Assembly (NCBI GenBank): GCA_958009055.1
Contig: OY253659.1
Location: forward strand, 620,001-684,000
DNA length: 64,000 bases
Reading direction: 5' to 3'
From: Choricystis sp. odSpoLacu1
Lineage: Eukaryota; Chlorophyta; Trebouxiophyceae
A program made the position numbers and the translations under genes. Of the stretch, positions 52,825-63,290 are shown piece by piece; the first letter of the stretch is position 1, and each line of letters starts with the position of its first letter. The notes under the pieces were generated by a model. It was not told where the DNA came from and searched no databases. It worked only from the letters and a program-made list of their open reading frames with translations.

Positions 52825-54659
52825 ATGCTGGCACTAGCCACCACCCCTTGGGCGGTGCTGGCGCTGGCGGCCGTGGTCACGGTGCGTCGAAATGGGGTGT
52901 TTGTCATTCACGCGCCCCCTGCTCTCTCCTGCCCCCGCCCGCCCCTCTTTCCCTGCCCGCTGCACCGTCGAGACGCGGCACGACACACTGGGCGCGGGTC
53001 TCAGGACTTTGCGCCGTTTTTCCGGGTGTGAGTCCCCCGCTTCCGCCTTTGACCCGTCGCACGACAAATCCAACCTTGCCCTCCCCAACCCACCCTCCCC
53101 CCAGTGGCTCGCCCTCCGCCTGTCCACCCGCCGCCTGGCCCACATCCCGGGCCCCTTCTCCCCCCCCCGTCGTCGGAAACGCGCTCGCCTTTTCCCGCGA
53201 CGGCCAGGTCGCGTCGTTGGCCAAGTGGCACGCGCGCTACGGCAAGGTTTTCACGATAAAGCTCGGTTCTTCGTCCGTGGTCGTGTGCGCGGACGCCGCC
53301 GCCGGCCGCAAAATCAACCTGCGCAACCCGCGGCGTCACCCGCTCATGCCGCCCCTCGTCCGCTCCAAGCACGCGGCCGCGGGGTCGCGTGGTCTGTTTG
53401 CGGCGGGCGCCCTCGACCCGGCCTTCCACCGTGAAATGAAGGCCGCCTGGCTCCCCATGTTTCACGGCGCCGTGCTGGACGGCTTTGCGGCCGACATGGC
53501 GGCGGGCGCGGACGCCCTGGCCGACCAGCTGGCGGTGGCTGCCGCCGCGGGCGCCCCGGTGGACGTGTGGCGCGGCCTGGGCGCCATGACGATGGCGGTC
53601 GTGTTGAGGACTGCCTTCGGGGTGGCCGACGTCGACACCCTGGCCACCCACCGCACCCCCCAAGCCGAGGCCCTGCTGGCCGCCGCGCGGGACGTGTTTG
53701 CGGCGGGGCGCTTCGCCAGTGTGTGGGGTGTGGCCCACGCCGCGGCGCCCGCGTTGCTGCGCCCGCTGCTGCAGGCCGCCGCGACACGCTGGCCTGACGC
53801 CCCCCTCCGCCGCCTGGAAAACGCACGCGGCGTGTTGATGGACCGCGCGGTGGCCATCGTGGAGGCGTCCCGCGCAGAGCGCGAGGCTGGGGCGGCGGCT
53901 TCGTCCTCCTTCCTCGCGCGCCTGGCTGCTCGGTCTGACGATTTCTCAGACACCGACCTCGCTGCCCAAGCTTTTACATTCCTCCTCGCCGGCTATGAAA
54001 CCACCGCCACCTCGCTCTCGTTCACGGTGGCCCTGCTGGCCCGCCACCCGGCGGCGGCTGCGCGGTTGGCGGCCGAGATCGACGCGGCGCCATCCCTGGA
54101 TGCCGCCGCGTCCGGCCCCTTCCTACGTGCCTGCTTCACGGAAGCTCTGCGCCTGTACCCGCCCGCCCCCATGACCCTGCGCGTGGCGGAGACGGACCAA
54201 GACGTGGCTGGGTACGCTGTGCCTGCGGGCACGTGGCTGCAGGTGGATCTGTTGGCCATCCACCGCGACCCCTCCCTCTGGGGCCCCGACGCGGATGCCT
54301 TCCTGCCCGACCGCTGGATCGAGGGCACAGCCGCCGCGGCACGCAGGCCCAAGGACGCCTACTTTCCGTTTGGGGATGCGTCCCTGCGGTGTGTGGGGGC
54401 TGCCTTTGCGCAGCGTGAAGCGCACGTCACGCTGGCGCGCCTGTTTTCGCGGTTCGAATTCCACCCGGTGGGTGGCGCCGACGCCCCCCTGGAGCTGGAG
54501 TGCCGGCTGACGCTGGCGCCGAAAGGGGGTGTGCTGGTGCGCCCGGTGGAGCGGGTGGGGGCGCGCTGGGTGAAAGGCGGCTCGCACGACGCGAGCGACG
54601 ACGATGTGCCGACGCCGGCCACGCCGCCCGCCACGGATGCGACGCCGGTGGTGGCGTAG
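52825..54659 (+). CDS. Cytochrome P450 with atypical heme loop
   Basis: Exon 1 52825-52881 (MLALATTPWAVLALAAVVT) is a membrane anchor; exon 2 53105-54659; about 536 residues. Signatures: RLAHIPGPF (Pro-rich hinge), FTFLLAGYETTATSLSFTVA (I helix AGxxTT), FTEALRLYPPAPMTLRVAET (ExxR = EALR), FLPDRW, and the heme region YFPFGDASLRCVGAAFAQRE. In the last, consensus FxxGxRxCxG has Ala for the second Gly and Leu for the usual Arg two before Cys, with Arg shifted next to Cys. It resembles the CYP120/CYP26/CYP97-like group; the substrate is not predictable. The frame changes by one at the C9 run 53160-53168, in the Pro-rich hinge. The C-terminal 25 residues are acidic and Thr/Pro-rich. Confidence 0.88.
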
Positions 54660-54682
54660 AGAGAGAGAGAGAGAGAGAGAGA
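54658..54682 (+). repeat. (GA)n microsatellite
   Basis: About 12 GA units beginning at the P450 stop codon, in the convergent spacer. Confidence 0.9.
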
Positions 54683-54832
54683 TAGCGCACACCCCGCCTA
54701 TGGTTTTGAGTGTAGCATGAAAAAAATGGCGTCCAAAACACAGGGCAGTTGCCGTGGGGGCTGGGGGCTGCAGTGAGTGCGGGGTTTTACCAAAAAAACA
54801 AACACGCAACAGACACAAACCAAAAGCACAGA

Positions 54833-55090
54833 TCACGCCCCCCCCGTCCTCTCAAACGTGTCACACATGGCCACCAGCTCGGACAGTGGCGGCGGCGACG
54901 GTGCAGCCGTGGCGAGGGCGGCCTGAAAATGGTGCGCGCCAACCGTGTCGGCGCCCGCGTTGCCCTCCTCCACGGCGGCCAGGCACGCGCCCCGCACCGC
55001 CGCCGCCAGGTCAGCCCCCGTGAACCCTGGCGTGGAGGCAGCTATGGTCGCGAAGTCGACGTCAGGGGCCAAGGGTGACAGTCGTAGTTC
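54833..55090 (-). pseudogene. Fragment of an AAA-ATPase C-terminus
   Basis: In a different frame from the monooxygenase, and overlapping its last codons, the minus strand reads LSPLAPDVDFATIAASTPGF, TGADLAAAVRGACLAAVEEG and AHHFQAALATAAPSPPPL, ending FERTGGA before a stop at 54833. This is the lid region of Cdc48/AFG2-like AAA-ATPases (PLAPDVD-x-x-x-IA-x-x-T-x-G-[FY]-[ST]-GADL). Nothing upstream within the window contains the Walker motifs that should precede it, because the monooxygenase occupies that DNA. It is best seen as a relic or a misjoined end of another gene. Confidence 0.7.
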
Positions 55091-56519
55091 GCATGCGACA
55101 GAAATGTGCGCATGGGGAACACGTGGCGCAGCACACAATCCCGCACCAGAGCTGCAGGGCCGGAAGCTTGGCCGCCCGCGCCGACAACAAATGATTTGAT
55201 GGCGACTTTGCGCGCGCGGGTCGACTGAATGCGTTCGTATTCTGCCAGCCCGTCCACAATGTTGGTGGTGCCGGGCCCGTGGACAGCAGCTGCCACACAC
55301 CGCGCCAGCACGACCGCGTCCTCCAGGGCGACGCACCCGCCCTGGCCCAGGTTGGGGGTCATCGGGTGGGCGGCATCACCCGCCAGCGTGATGGGGCCGG
55401 TCCCCCAACGCGCGCCCGCTGTCGGCCACCTGTCCGCGATGGCGGCCTTGGACAGCGTGGCATCGGGGGCGGCCTCCACGATCGTGCGCAGCACGCGTTG
55501 AGCGTTGTCGTCGAAGGACGCTGCCGTCGCGAAGGCGGCCGCGCGGCACGCGTCGGGCGGCGTGCGCACACGGGCGCCTGGATCAACTTCGTTGGCCACA
55601 GTAAAAAAATAGACTTTGCCCCCACCAAACGGGATGGCGCCCGCCCGCACGCCGTCGCCATAGAAAAAGTAGATGGTGCCTGGGTCGAGGCCGGCGGGTA
55701 AAGATTGGGGGTCTCCGAAATCCGCGACCCCTCGAATCGCGGTGTAACCCACATACCGGGGCGCCGCCACGCCCAACCCCGCCGCCACAGCCGACCCCAC
55801 ACCGTCCGCACCCACGACAGCGGCGCAGCGGGCGGTGCGGCCGTCGGCCAGGGTGATGGTGGCGCCAGTGCCAGAGGGGGCTGCCGCCACGACTGGCGCG
55901 TTGAAGTGAACCACGCCCTCGGGCAGCCTGGCCGCCAGGGTGGCCACCAGGTCGGCGCGCAGCACGCAGCGAGCTTCGTGGGTGCCGACGGGGTCGCAGT
56001 CGGCGACGGCGACTGATTTCAATTCGGCGCCCGCCCTGTCCCGAATGACGACGCGCTTCAGGGGGGGGTAGCGCGTCCGCAGGTCGTCCCCCACGCCCAG
56101 CACGTCCAGGGCGCGCCACGCGTTGGTCCAGACCCCGATGGAGGAGCCCTCGGCACGCAGGCCGCCCGTGCGTTCGAGGACGGCAACTGGGACACTGCGT
56201 TTGTGCAGCGCGAGCGCGGTCGCCACGCCCGCGATGCCGGCGCCCGCGACGACGATGGTGTCGGGCGTGATGGAGGCTGGCAGGGTGGGTGTGTGGTGGG
56301 TGGATGGGTGAGTGTGACGTGGGCACAACAGGGGGCGATCATCAAGCGTCGGTCGGTGCGTCCACGACGTTTTTGCTCTCCCTCCCCCTCCAATCACGCA
56401 CCCAAAACATCCGTGTCCGCCGCGGCTGCCACCGTCAGGCGACGTGCAAGAGCAGGACTGGTCACCCCGGACACCCGCTGGGTGCAGGCGGTGGGCAGGG
56501 GGCGTGGTGGGGCGCGCAT
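55042..56519 (-). CDS. Plastid FAD-dependent aromatic-type monooxygenase
   Basis: Exons 56519-56402 and 56276-55042, 450 residues as sequenced. Exon 1 is a transit peptide (VTSPALARRLTVAAAADTDV). Exon 2 opens with the FAD dinucleotide site TIVVAGAGIAGVATALALHK followed by VAVLERT. Later motifs are LADGRTARCAAVVGADGVGS (DG motif) and ITLAGDAAHPMTPNLGQGGC with VALEDAVVLARCV (GD motif), as in zeaxanthin-epoxidase, UbiH and salicylate-hydroxylase relatives. The substrate is unknown; plastid location is inferred. The last good stretch is LRHVFPMRTFLSHANYDC. The final ten residues (HPWPLTSTSRP) are a frame reading of an AAA-ATPase fragment, so the true C-terminus may have been replaced. Confidence 0.85.
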
Positions 56520-56676
56520 TTCGGCGGTTCGACTACTTCGGTCGATTGGAGTGTGTTAGACAACGTGTTTTTTTTCCTCTTTCCGACCATCTCATTTTTC
56601 TGGTTAGCAGACACGCCGATCCCTCTCTCTGCCCCTCGACACTAGGGGGGTGAAACAATGCATTAAAAAACACCCT

Positions 56677-57884
56677 CTACGCCGCCACCCTTTGCGCAAG
56701 CGGGACGTCATCGTCCGACGACGAGTCATCCAGCCCGCCATCCGCAAACGCGACGTCCCGCTTGCCCGTGGACACAGGCTCATGCTTGGGCTTGACCGTC
56801 GCCGACGGCGGCCGGGCGGGCGTGTGCTTTTTGGCGGCAACGCGCGCAAGGGGAACATCCGAATCGGAGACGTCAGACGACGACGACACCGCCCGCTTCT
56901 TCACCACAGGCGCCGCCGCCTTCTTCTTGGACGAGGGCGGCGGCTTCTTGGCCCGTTTGGCCAGGGGCACGTCCGAGTCGGAGGCCGAATCGTCGTCCCA
57001 CGATGATTCGTCGTCGTCGGACGATGCCTGCTTCTTCTTCTTGGACAGCGGCGCCGCCTTCTTGCCCACGCCGGCCGGCTTCTTGGCGCCCGACGACGCG
57101 GTCGGCCGCCGCTTGGCGGGGGAGGGGGCGCCCTTGCCGCGTGCGCCGCCGCGTGCGTTGGCGGCCGCCCACTTGGCCGCGGCCCCATCATCCAGCAGGC
57201 CGTGCAGGGCGCACCACTTGGTGGCCAGAGCAGAGTCCGGGATCTGGGCCAGCATGGACGTGTAGAACTTGCGCAGCGGGTCGGTCTGAGTGAGAGGGTG
57301 GGGGAGAGGGTGTGAGTGTTGAGCGCCACCCACCCCGATCCACACACACCCGCCACCCCCACACCCCCACATTCACCTCATCAGGCGTCTCTCTCGTCTG
57401 GCCCGCCTTGTCAAACACTTTCTTGAGGGCGGGCGCCTCGCGCGCAGTGGTGGGCGCGCCCTTTTTGGCGGGGGCGCCCTTCTTGGCGGGCGCGGCGCCG
57501 CGGCCCGAGAGCGACGTCTTCTTTGGGGCGGCGCGTGCCGAGGGCGGCGTCTTTTTGGGGGCGGGCTGAGGGGAGGGGGGTGAGGGAGGGGAGGGATCGA
57601 TTTCAGGAGAACGCGCACGCGATTTCCGACAGCTCTCACCGCCCTCCCTCTCCATCGCTTCCACGCGCACGCCGCACACACACGTCAGTGCACGCGGGCG
57701 CCGGTTGGGGGAGCCCAAACACGCCCACACCACCACACCACCCTCTCACCTTCACACGCGTAGCGAGCGGCACGTCCGAGTCCGAGTCGGACGACGGCGG
57801 CGGCCGGGGCGCCGGCGCTGGCTTGGGCGGCGCAGCGGCGGCAGCCCGGGCGGCCAGCGGGACGTCGTCGTCGGAGGACGACAT
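56677..57884 (-). CDS. Nuclear protein with repeated DVPLA motifs
   Basis: Exons 57884-57750, 57565-57377 and 57285-56677, 310 residues. The protein is Lys/Ala/Ser/Pro-rich and disordered apart from one conserved segment, TDPLRKFYTSMLAQIPDSAL with ATKWCALHGLLDD. It carries five copies of an acidic-Ser stretch followed by DVPLA: SSDDDVPLAAR, SDSDVPLATR, SDSDVPLAKR, SDSDVPLARV and SSDDDVPLAQR. Basic patches such as AKRRPT, KKAAPLSKKKKQ and KRAKKPPPSSKKK act as likely nuclear signals, and the Ser-Asp pairs look like CK2 sites. Plants have nuclear proteins with a similar DPLxxFYTSLxxQ segment; the function is unknown to me. The frame is intact. Confidence 0.8.
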
Positions 57885-58175
57885 TGGAGAAGAAAGCGGG
57901 TTTCGGAAAACGGTGTGTGGAGGGACCGCTGTAGTGTTCCTCCCTGTGTGCCCCCCCCTTGGGTGTGCGTGCGAGTGCACGCTTTTGGGTGGGCGGGTGG
58001 GAGAAGGGGAGGGGGCCAAAGAGAGGTGCGGGGGGAAACGCAGAGCCAATCGATCGGAAACGACGTTCGGCTGTGTTTCTGTTTCCTCTCTCGACCCCCC
58101 AAACCCCCGCGTGTGAAGAAGAAAAACCAGGGAGTGTTTGAGTCTCACAATGCTGACAAAAAATCAAAACAAAAT

Positions 58176-59860
58176 CTAGTCCTTCACCCTAGACGGCGAC
58201 TCGGGCACAACACTCGCGGCAGGCGCCGCCACCAGCGCCCGCTTGCCCACGCTCGCCTCGACGCGCGTGGCCGCCGCCACCGCCTCCGCGCCCCAGTCAA
58301 ACCTCGCCACAAACACCGCCATGACGGCGGCTTGCAGGGCGGTGGTGGCTGCGAGGCCAATCCACAGGCCGGTGAGGCTGAGCCCCGCTTTGAAGGTGAG
58401 GGCTGCTGTGGCAGTAACTCCGATGCACCAGTAGCACACTAGGTTGAGCAACGCGGCCGCCCCCTGCCGCCCCGCGCCCCGCACGACGCCGGTGAGGGCG
58501 CCGTTGTTGCCGTCTGAGACGACGGTGGCGGCGATCAGGGGCATGACGTGGGCTGTCGCGGCGACGACCGCAGCATCAGATGTGAACACGCGCGGCCAGG
58601 CAGACCGGGCAGCCAACAGAGCAGCTGCCAGCAGCAGGGAGGCGGCTGCTGTGACCAGGGTGGCCACCGTCGCCGCCCGGGCGGCGGCGGAGGGGCGGTC
58701 TGCGCCCAGCTCTTGGCCGACGCGGGTGGCGACAGCGTTGGCGACGCCCAGAGGCAACGAGTAGCACAGGGTGATGGTCTGAAAGCCCGCGCCCGTCACA
58801 GGGACGGCGATATCGGCGTTGGGCAGCGCCCCCGCCATGAAGATGATGATTTCGAAGGTCCACCACTCGCCGACGACTTGCGCGGCGGACGGCAGGGCCA
58901 CCGCTAAAAACGCGCGCCACCCGGCCAGCGCGGCGCGCGGGCGCCACCCGGGCCAGGCGGAGCGACCGGCGGGGGACGCGACGGCGCGTTCATGGTGGGC
59001 GGCGCCCAGGGTGAGGACGAGCGTGGCCGCGATCGCACCCGCCACATAGGCTGCTGCGGCGCCCGCGAGCCCCTGCGCACGTGGCACCGCCACCACAGCC
59101 ACTGCAGCCGACACAGCGCCATACGCAATGGCGGCCACCGCAGGCACAGCCACACAGTTTTGGGCCACCAGGTAGCGGCGCACGCACTCGTTGACGCAGG
59201 ACAGGACGAGGGCCGGGGCAGCAGCACGCACAAAGGCCACCGCCCCCGCCGCCAACTCTGGCGGCTGGTGGGCCAGCGCCAGCAACGCAGCAAGCGGTCC
59301 AAACCACAGGGCCAGGACGAGGGTGGCGGTGGCCGCCATCACAGCCAGCGACCTCTGCAGCAGCAGGCCCAACGCCGCGTGCTCGCCCGCGCCCGCGGCC
59401 TGCGCGCACAGCGTCTCCAGGCCGGAGGCGAGGCCGATGGCCAGGGAGAGACCGGTCACGTTGTAGAGGGAGGTCCCCAGGACGACGGCGGGCAGGTGGT
59501 GGGGGGCAAACTGTGGGAGAACAGGGTCGGTGAGAGAGAGAGAGACGTCGCGCCGAGGAAGCCGCGTGCCGGTTTCTCGTGCCTCCCTCTCCTCTCTCTC
59601 TCTCTCCTTCTCACCTGCCCCACCGTGCTCATCACCACCAGGGCCTGGCTCAAGTACAGCACGTTTTGCACGACTAGCGGCGCCGACAGGGAGGTCAGCA
59701 GGCGCAGCTCGTCCCGCATCGACGGCGCGCCAGACGCGGTGCACACCGAGGGCTCGACGCTCAGCGACGACACGGCGGCCGGCAGAGATGATGTGTGTGA
59801 CAGCAGGGGGCGTGCGTCGGAGGCGTCAGGGTGACGCACGCGGGCGGGGGAGGGCTGCAT
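58176..59860 (-). CDS. MATE-family efflux transporter
   Basis: Exons 59860-59615 and 59510-58176, 526 residues with about 12 hydrophobic segments. The entry MRDELRLLTSLSAPLVVQNV begins TM1. Diagnostic blocks are GLSLAIGLASGLETLCAQAA (the plant DTX/MATE signature GxxSALxTLCGQA), LPSAAQVVGEWWTFEIIIFM, ITLCYSLPLGVANAVATRVG, and SDGNNGALTGVVRGAGRQGA. MATE carriers export organic cations, organic acids or flavonoid-like compounds in exchange for H+ or Na+. The N-terminus (DARPLLSHTS) has a dileucine-type sorting signal typical of tonoplast or plasma-membrane forms. The junction is phase 0 (CAG | TTT). Confidence 0.93.
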
Positions 59861-60146
59861 TGGAGCGTGTTGAAAATAGACGGCGGCCGGGAAAAGACAG
59901 AGGAGGGGGGCTCGCGAGGGAAGCTAAGTGCACACAGAGCAGAATTGTGCGATGAACAAACGGTGGAACTGGGGGGCGGGGGTGGGGGGTGGGACCGCGG
60001 GGAGGTGCGCGGTGGGTGCCCGCGCGAGGCAGCGCCGCTCTTGTGTCTTCGTGGTGTGTCTTGCGGCCGACACTCGCGCTCTGCCTTCTGTCTCCGCCCC
60101 ACACACATCGTCATCAAACTAACTCACATCATCATGTTTCAATCAA

Positions 60147-62163
60147 TCACTTCAAACCAGGCCACCCCTTGCCCAACCACCTTGCCCCACCCCCTCCACC
60201 CCCCTCCACAATGGCCGCCCGCGCGTCCCGAAACTCGGCGCCGCTCGCGCCCAGCAGCGCAGCGGCAGGGGGCAACAGGGCGAGGGCCAGGTTGGCGTCA
60301 CCGCGGGCAGCTGCGGAGACTAGGGACAGCACCAGGCGTCGTCTGTGAGCGGCATCGACGGCGGCGTCGGTGGTCTGGGAGGCGGGAGGCGGCGGCCGCG
60401 TCGACCGCTCCCCAAACGGGGACGACACGGGCGGGCGCGGCGTGGCGGCGTCGGCCGACGCGACGCTCGTCACGACGCGGGGCAGCAGGGGTGGGGTTGG
60501 TGTTGTGGCAGCAGCAGCTGCTGATGCAGCCGCCTCTGCCGCAGCACGTGCTGCGGCAACGTCTGCCTCTGCTTTCGCGCGTGCTCCAACCGCGGCATCC
60601 GCCGCCGCGTCGGCGTCCCGCTGGGCGCGGCTCGCCGCCACGCGCGCCACGGCGGCCGCATCCTCGGCCCGCTTGCGGGCTGCTTCAGCGACGGTGGCGC
60701 GGGTCAGGGCGGCTTGTTCGCGGGCGGTCGCGGCGGCCGCGTCTCGCTCCGCAGCGGCCGCGCGCGCGCGGTCGCGGCGCGCACTGCGTCCCGCGCTGCG
60801 GGCGGCCAGCGGGAGGGATGGGCAGCAGCCTCGCTCAGCCTGGCCGCCACGTCTGCCTCCACGCGGGCGGTTGCGTCTGCGGCGGCTGCGGTTGCGGCCG
60901 CTTCACGCGTTGCCGCCGCGTCTGCGTCGTCGCGCGCGGCCGCCGCTGCTCGTTGCACCGCGGCCAGCTCCCGCCCCGCAGCCAGGGCGGCTGCCAGGGC
61001 GTCATCGCGGGCGGCTTCAGCGGCCGCCACCGCGGCGCGCAGTGTGCCCGCGGCATCGGCTGCCGCGCGTGCTTCAGCAAGGGCCGCCTCGGCCGCCTGC
61101 GCGCGCGCGGCATCGTCCCCCGCGGTCGCGGCATCGGTGCGGAGCCGGGTGATGGCTTCTCTGTCTGCTGCGGCGGCCGACGCGGCTCGGTCGGCCGCCG
61201 CGGTGGCTGCTGCTGCATCCAAGCGCGCGCGCTCCGCCTCGGCCAACACGCCCTCTAGTCTGCGCTGCATCGCAGCCACGTCAGCCCCCGCTTTGGAGGC
61301 GGCAGTGGCTTCAGCAGCCGCGGCGCGCGCCTCGGCGGCCGCCGCGCGCGCGTCCGCGGCCGCCGCGAGACGCTCCGCGTCGGCGGCAGCAGACCGTGCA
61401 GCGCCCAGGTCGCTGGCGTGGCGGGCGGCGGCGGCGGCAGCGTCGGCGCGGGTGGTGTCCAGAGCGGACTGGAGGTCGAGCGTGGTGGTGGTGGTGGTGG
61501 TGGTGGCGTCCGCCGCTGCGTCTTCACCACCCCCTGCCTCCTCACCACCATCCACCGTCCGCCTCTCTGCGCGCTCCGCCCTTTCAGTCGCGGTCGCCGC
61601 CTCCCGCCTCACCCTCTCCAGCTCGGCCTGCAGGCTCAACAACAGAATTCCGTCGGCCGCGCCGCGCGACGCGCGTGCGGCCTGCGCGCGTGCGACCGCC
61701 GCGCGCGCGTCGGGCGGCAGCGGCACCGCGGCCGCCTCCACCGCCACCGTCAACGCGTCCAGGGCGCCGGACAGGGCGGCCACGTCGGCGGCGGCAGCCG
61801 ACTCCAGGGCGGCGACGTCGCCCTTGTCGTACCAGACGAGGCGGCGGGCTGCTTCGACGGGCACACGAATCGTGTCGAGTGGAGGAGGTTCGGTTGGCGC
61901 AGAGGTGGTGGCCAGGCGGTCGCCCGCGGTCACTATGTTTTGGCGCAGTCTGTGCGGAGAAAGGAGAAAGGAGGGTGGAGGGTGGTTTGGCGAGCGAAAT
62001 CACTGATGATCCATTCTCTCCCCCCCTCCCACGCACAGACAAACACCTCTCACACATACCTGGCCGCTCCGTCAGTGGCTGCCGACTGCAGTTTTCCCCA
62101 GCCCGCGCCCAGCCTGCCCAGCGCGGCCGCGCGCGCGGCCGCGCCGATGATTGGGTCGGCCAT
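60147..62163 (-). CDS. Alanine-rich coiled-coil protein
   Basis: Exon 1 62163-62060 (MADPIIGAAARAAALGRLGA, GWGKLQSAATDGAARLRQ across the junction); exon 2 61949 to a stop at about 60147, some 635 residues. After PLDTIRVPVEAARRLVWYDK the protein is a long Ala-rich heptad region (61800-60500), rich in Ala, Arg, Glu and Asp without Pro, with a Thr run (ADATTTTTTTT). It ends in a folded-looking segment HRRRLVLSLVSAAARGDANL. The frame changes near 60700-60790; the coiled coil continues in both halves. It may be a golgin-like tether or cytoskeletal protein, but nothing diagnostic is visible. The Ala bias makes similarity searching treacherous. Confidence 0.65.
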
Positions 62164-62406
62164 TGATTGCGGGGGAGGGAAGGGGCCGCGTGTGGAGGGA
62201 CGCACACTTGATGGCGTGGTGCCGCCGGGCGGCGCACAGCGGGCGGAGGGAAGCCCGCGTCGGCACTCCGCAGCGTGAGAAAGCGCGACCGATTTGTTTT
62301 TTTTTGTTTTGTTGTCTTCATCTTCACTCACCCGCTTTTTTCCCTTGGCCTCCCCCCTCTTTCTGTGTGCCCGGCGTGGTTGCCCAAGCACACCCTGCCA
62401 GTCACC

Positions 62407-63074
62407 ATGGACGCCACCCCCTTTAACCAGATCATGAAGGGCGCCGTCCCCATGGGCCAGAACCCGGACTGGGCAGCACTCAACGCGTCCGACGTGCCGC
62501 GCCCGAGCCACGGCGGCTGGCTGGGCCACATCGTGCCAGGCGTCGCCTTCATTGCGCTGGGCACGTGGTACGTGATAAACGGGGGGGAAGGCGACCTGTT
62601 TTTCGAAAACAAGACGACGCAGCGTCGACAAAATTGGTCTGTTCCCCTCCCCCGCTGCCCCGACACCCGCGCCCGTGCCACGCTCAGAGTGTGTGCGTGT
62701 GTGTGAGTGGACACGCTGCACACACACACACACGCACACAGAGAGACACGGTCGAGCTGGGTCTGCGCCGCGCAGAGACCGAGAGGGACGCGCCTGCACA
62801 AAAACAGCCCCGTCACGCCCCGCGTTGCTCACCCACCCACCCACCCACCCTTCTCCCCTACTCCAAACACAGGTGGCTGCTCGGCGTCGCCCGCGCCCAC
62901 GCGACTTCCTCCCCTCGGTCCCCCTACCGCGCCCGCGCGTGGCACCCGCTGCCCGGGCGGGCGAGCGCGCTCCCCCTGGAACCCATGCTCAAGCTGCTCG
63001 CCTGCTTCATCGGCGTCAACGGGGAGCTGTGGTTTGGGCACGAGAGCTGGCGGTAAGAGTGTTGTGTGTGTGTG

Positions 63075-63109
<35 letters not shown>

Positions 63110-63116
63110 GTGTGTG

Positions 63117-63161
<45 letters not shown>

Positions 63162-63198
63162 GTGTGTGTGCGTGTGTGTGTGTGTGTGCGTGTGTGTG

Positions 63199-63238
<40 letters not shown>

Positions 63239-63244
63239 TGTGTG

Positions 63245-63290
<46 letters not shown>

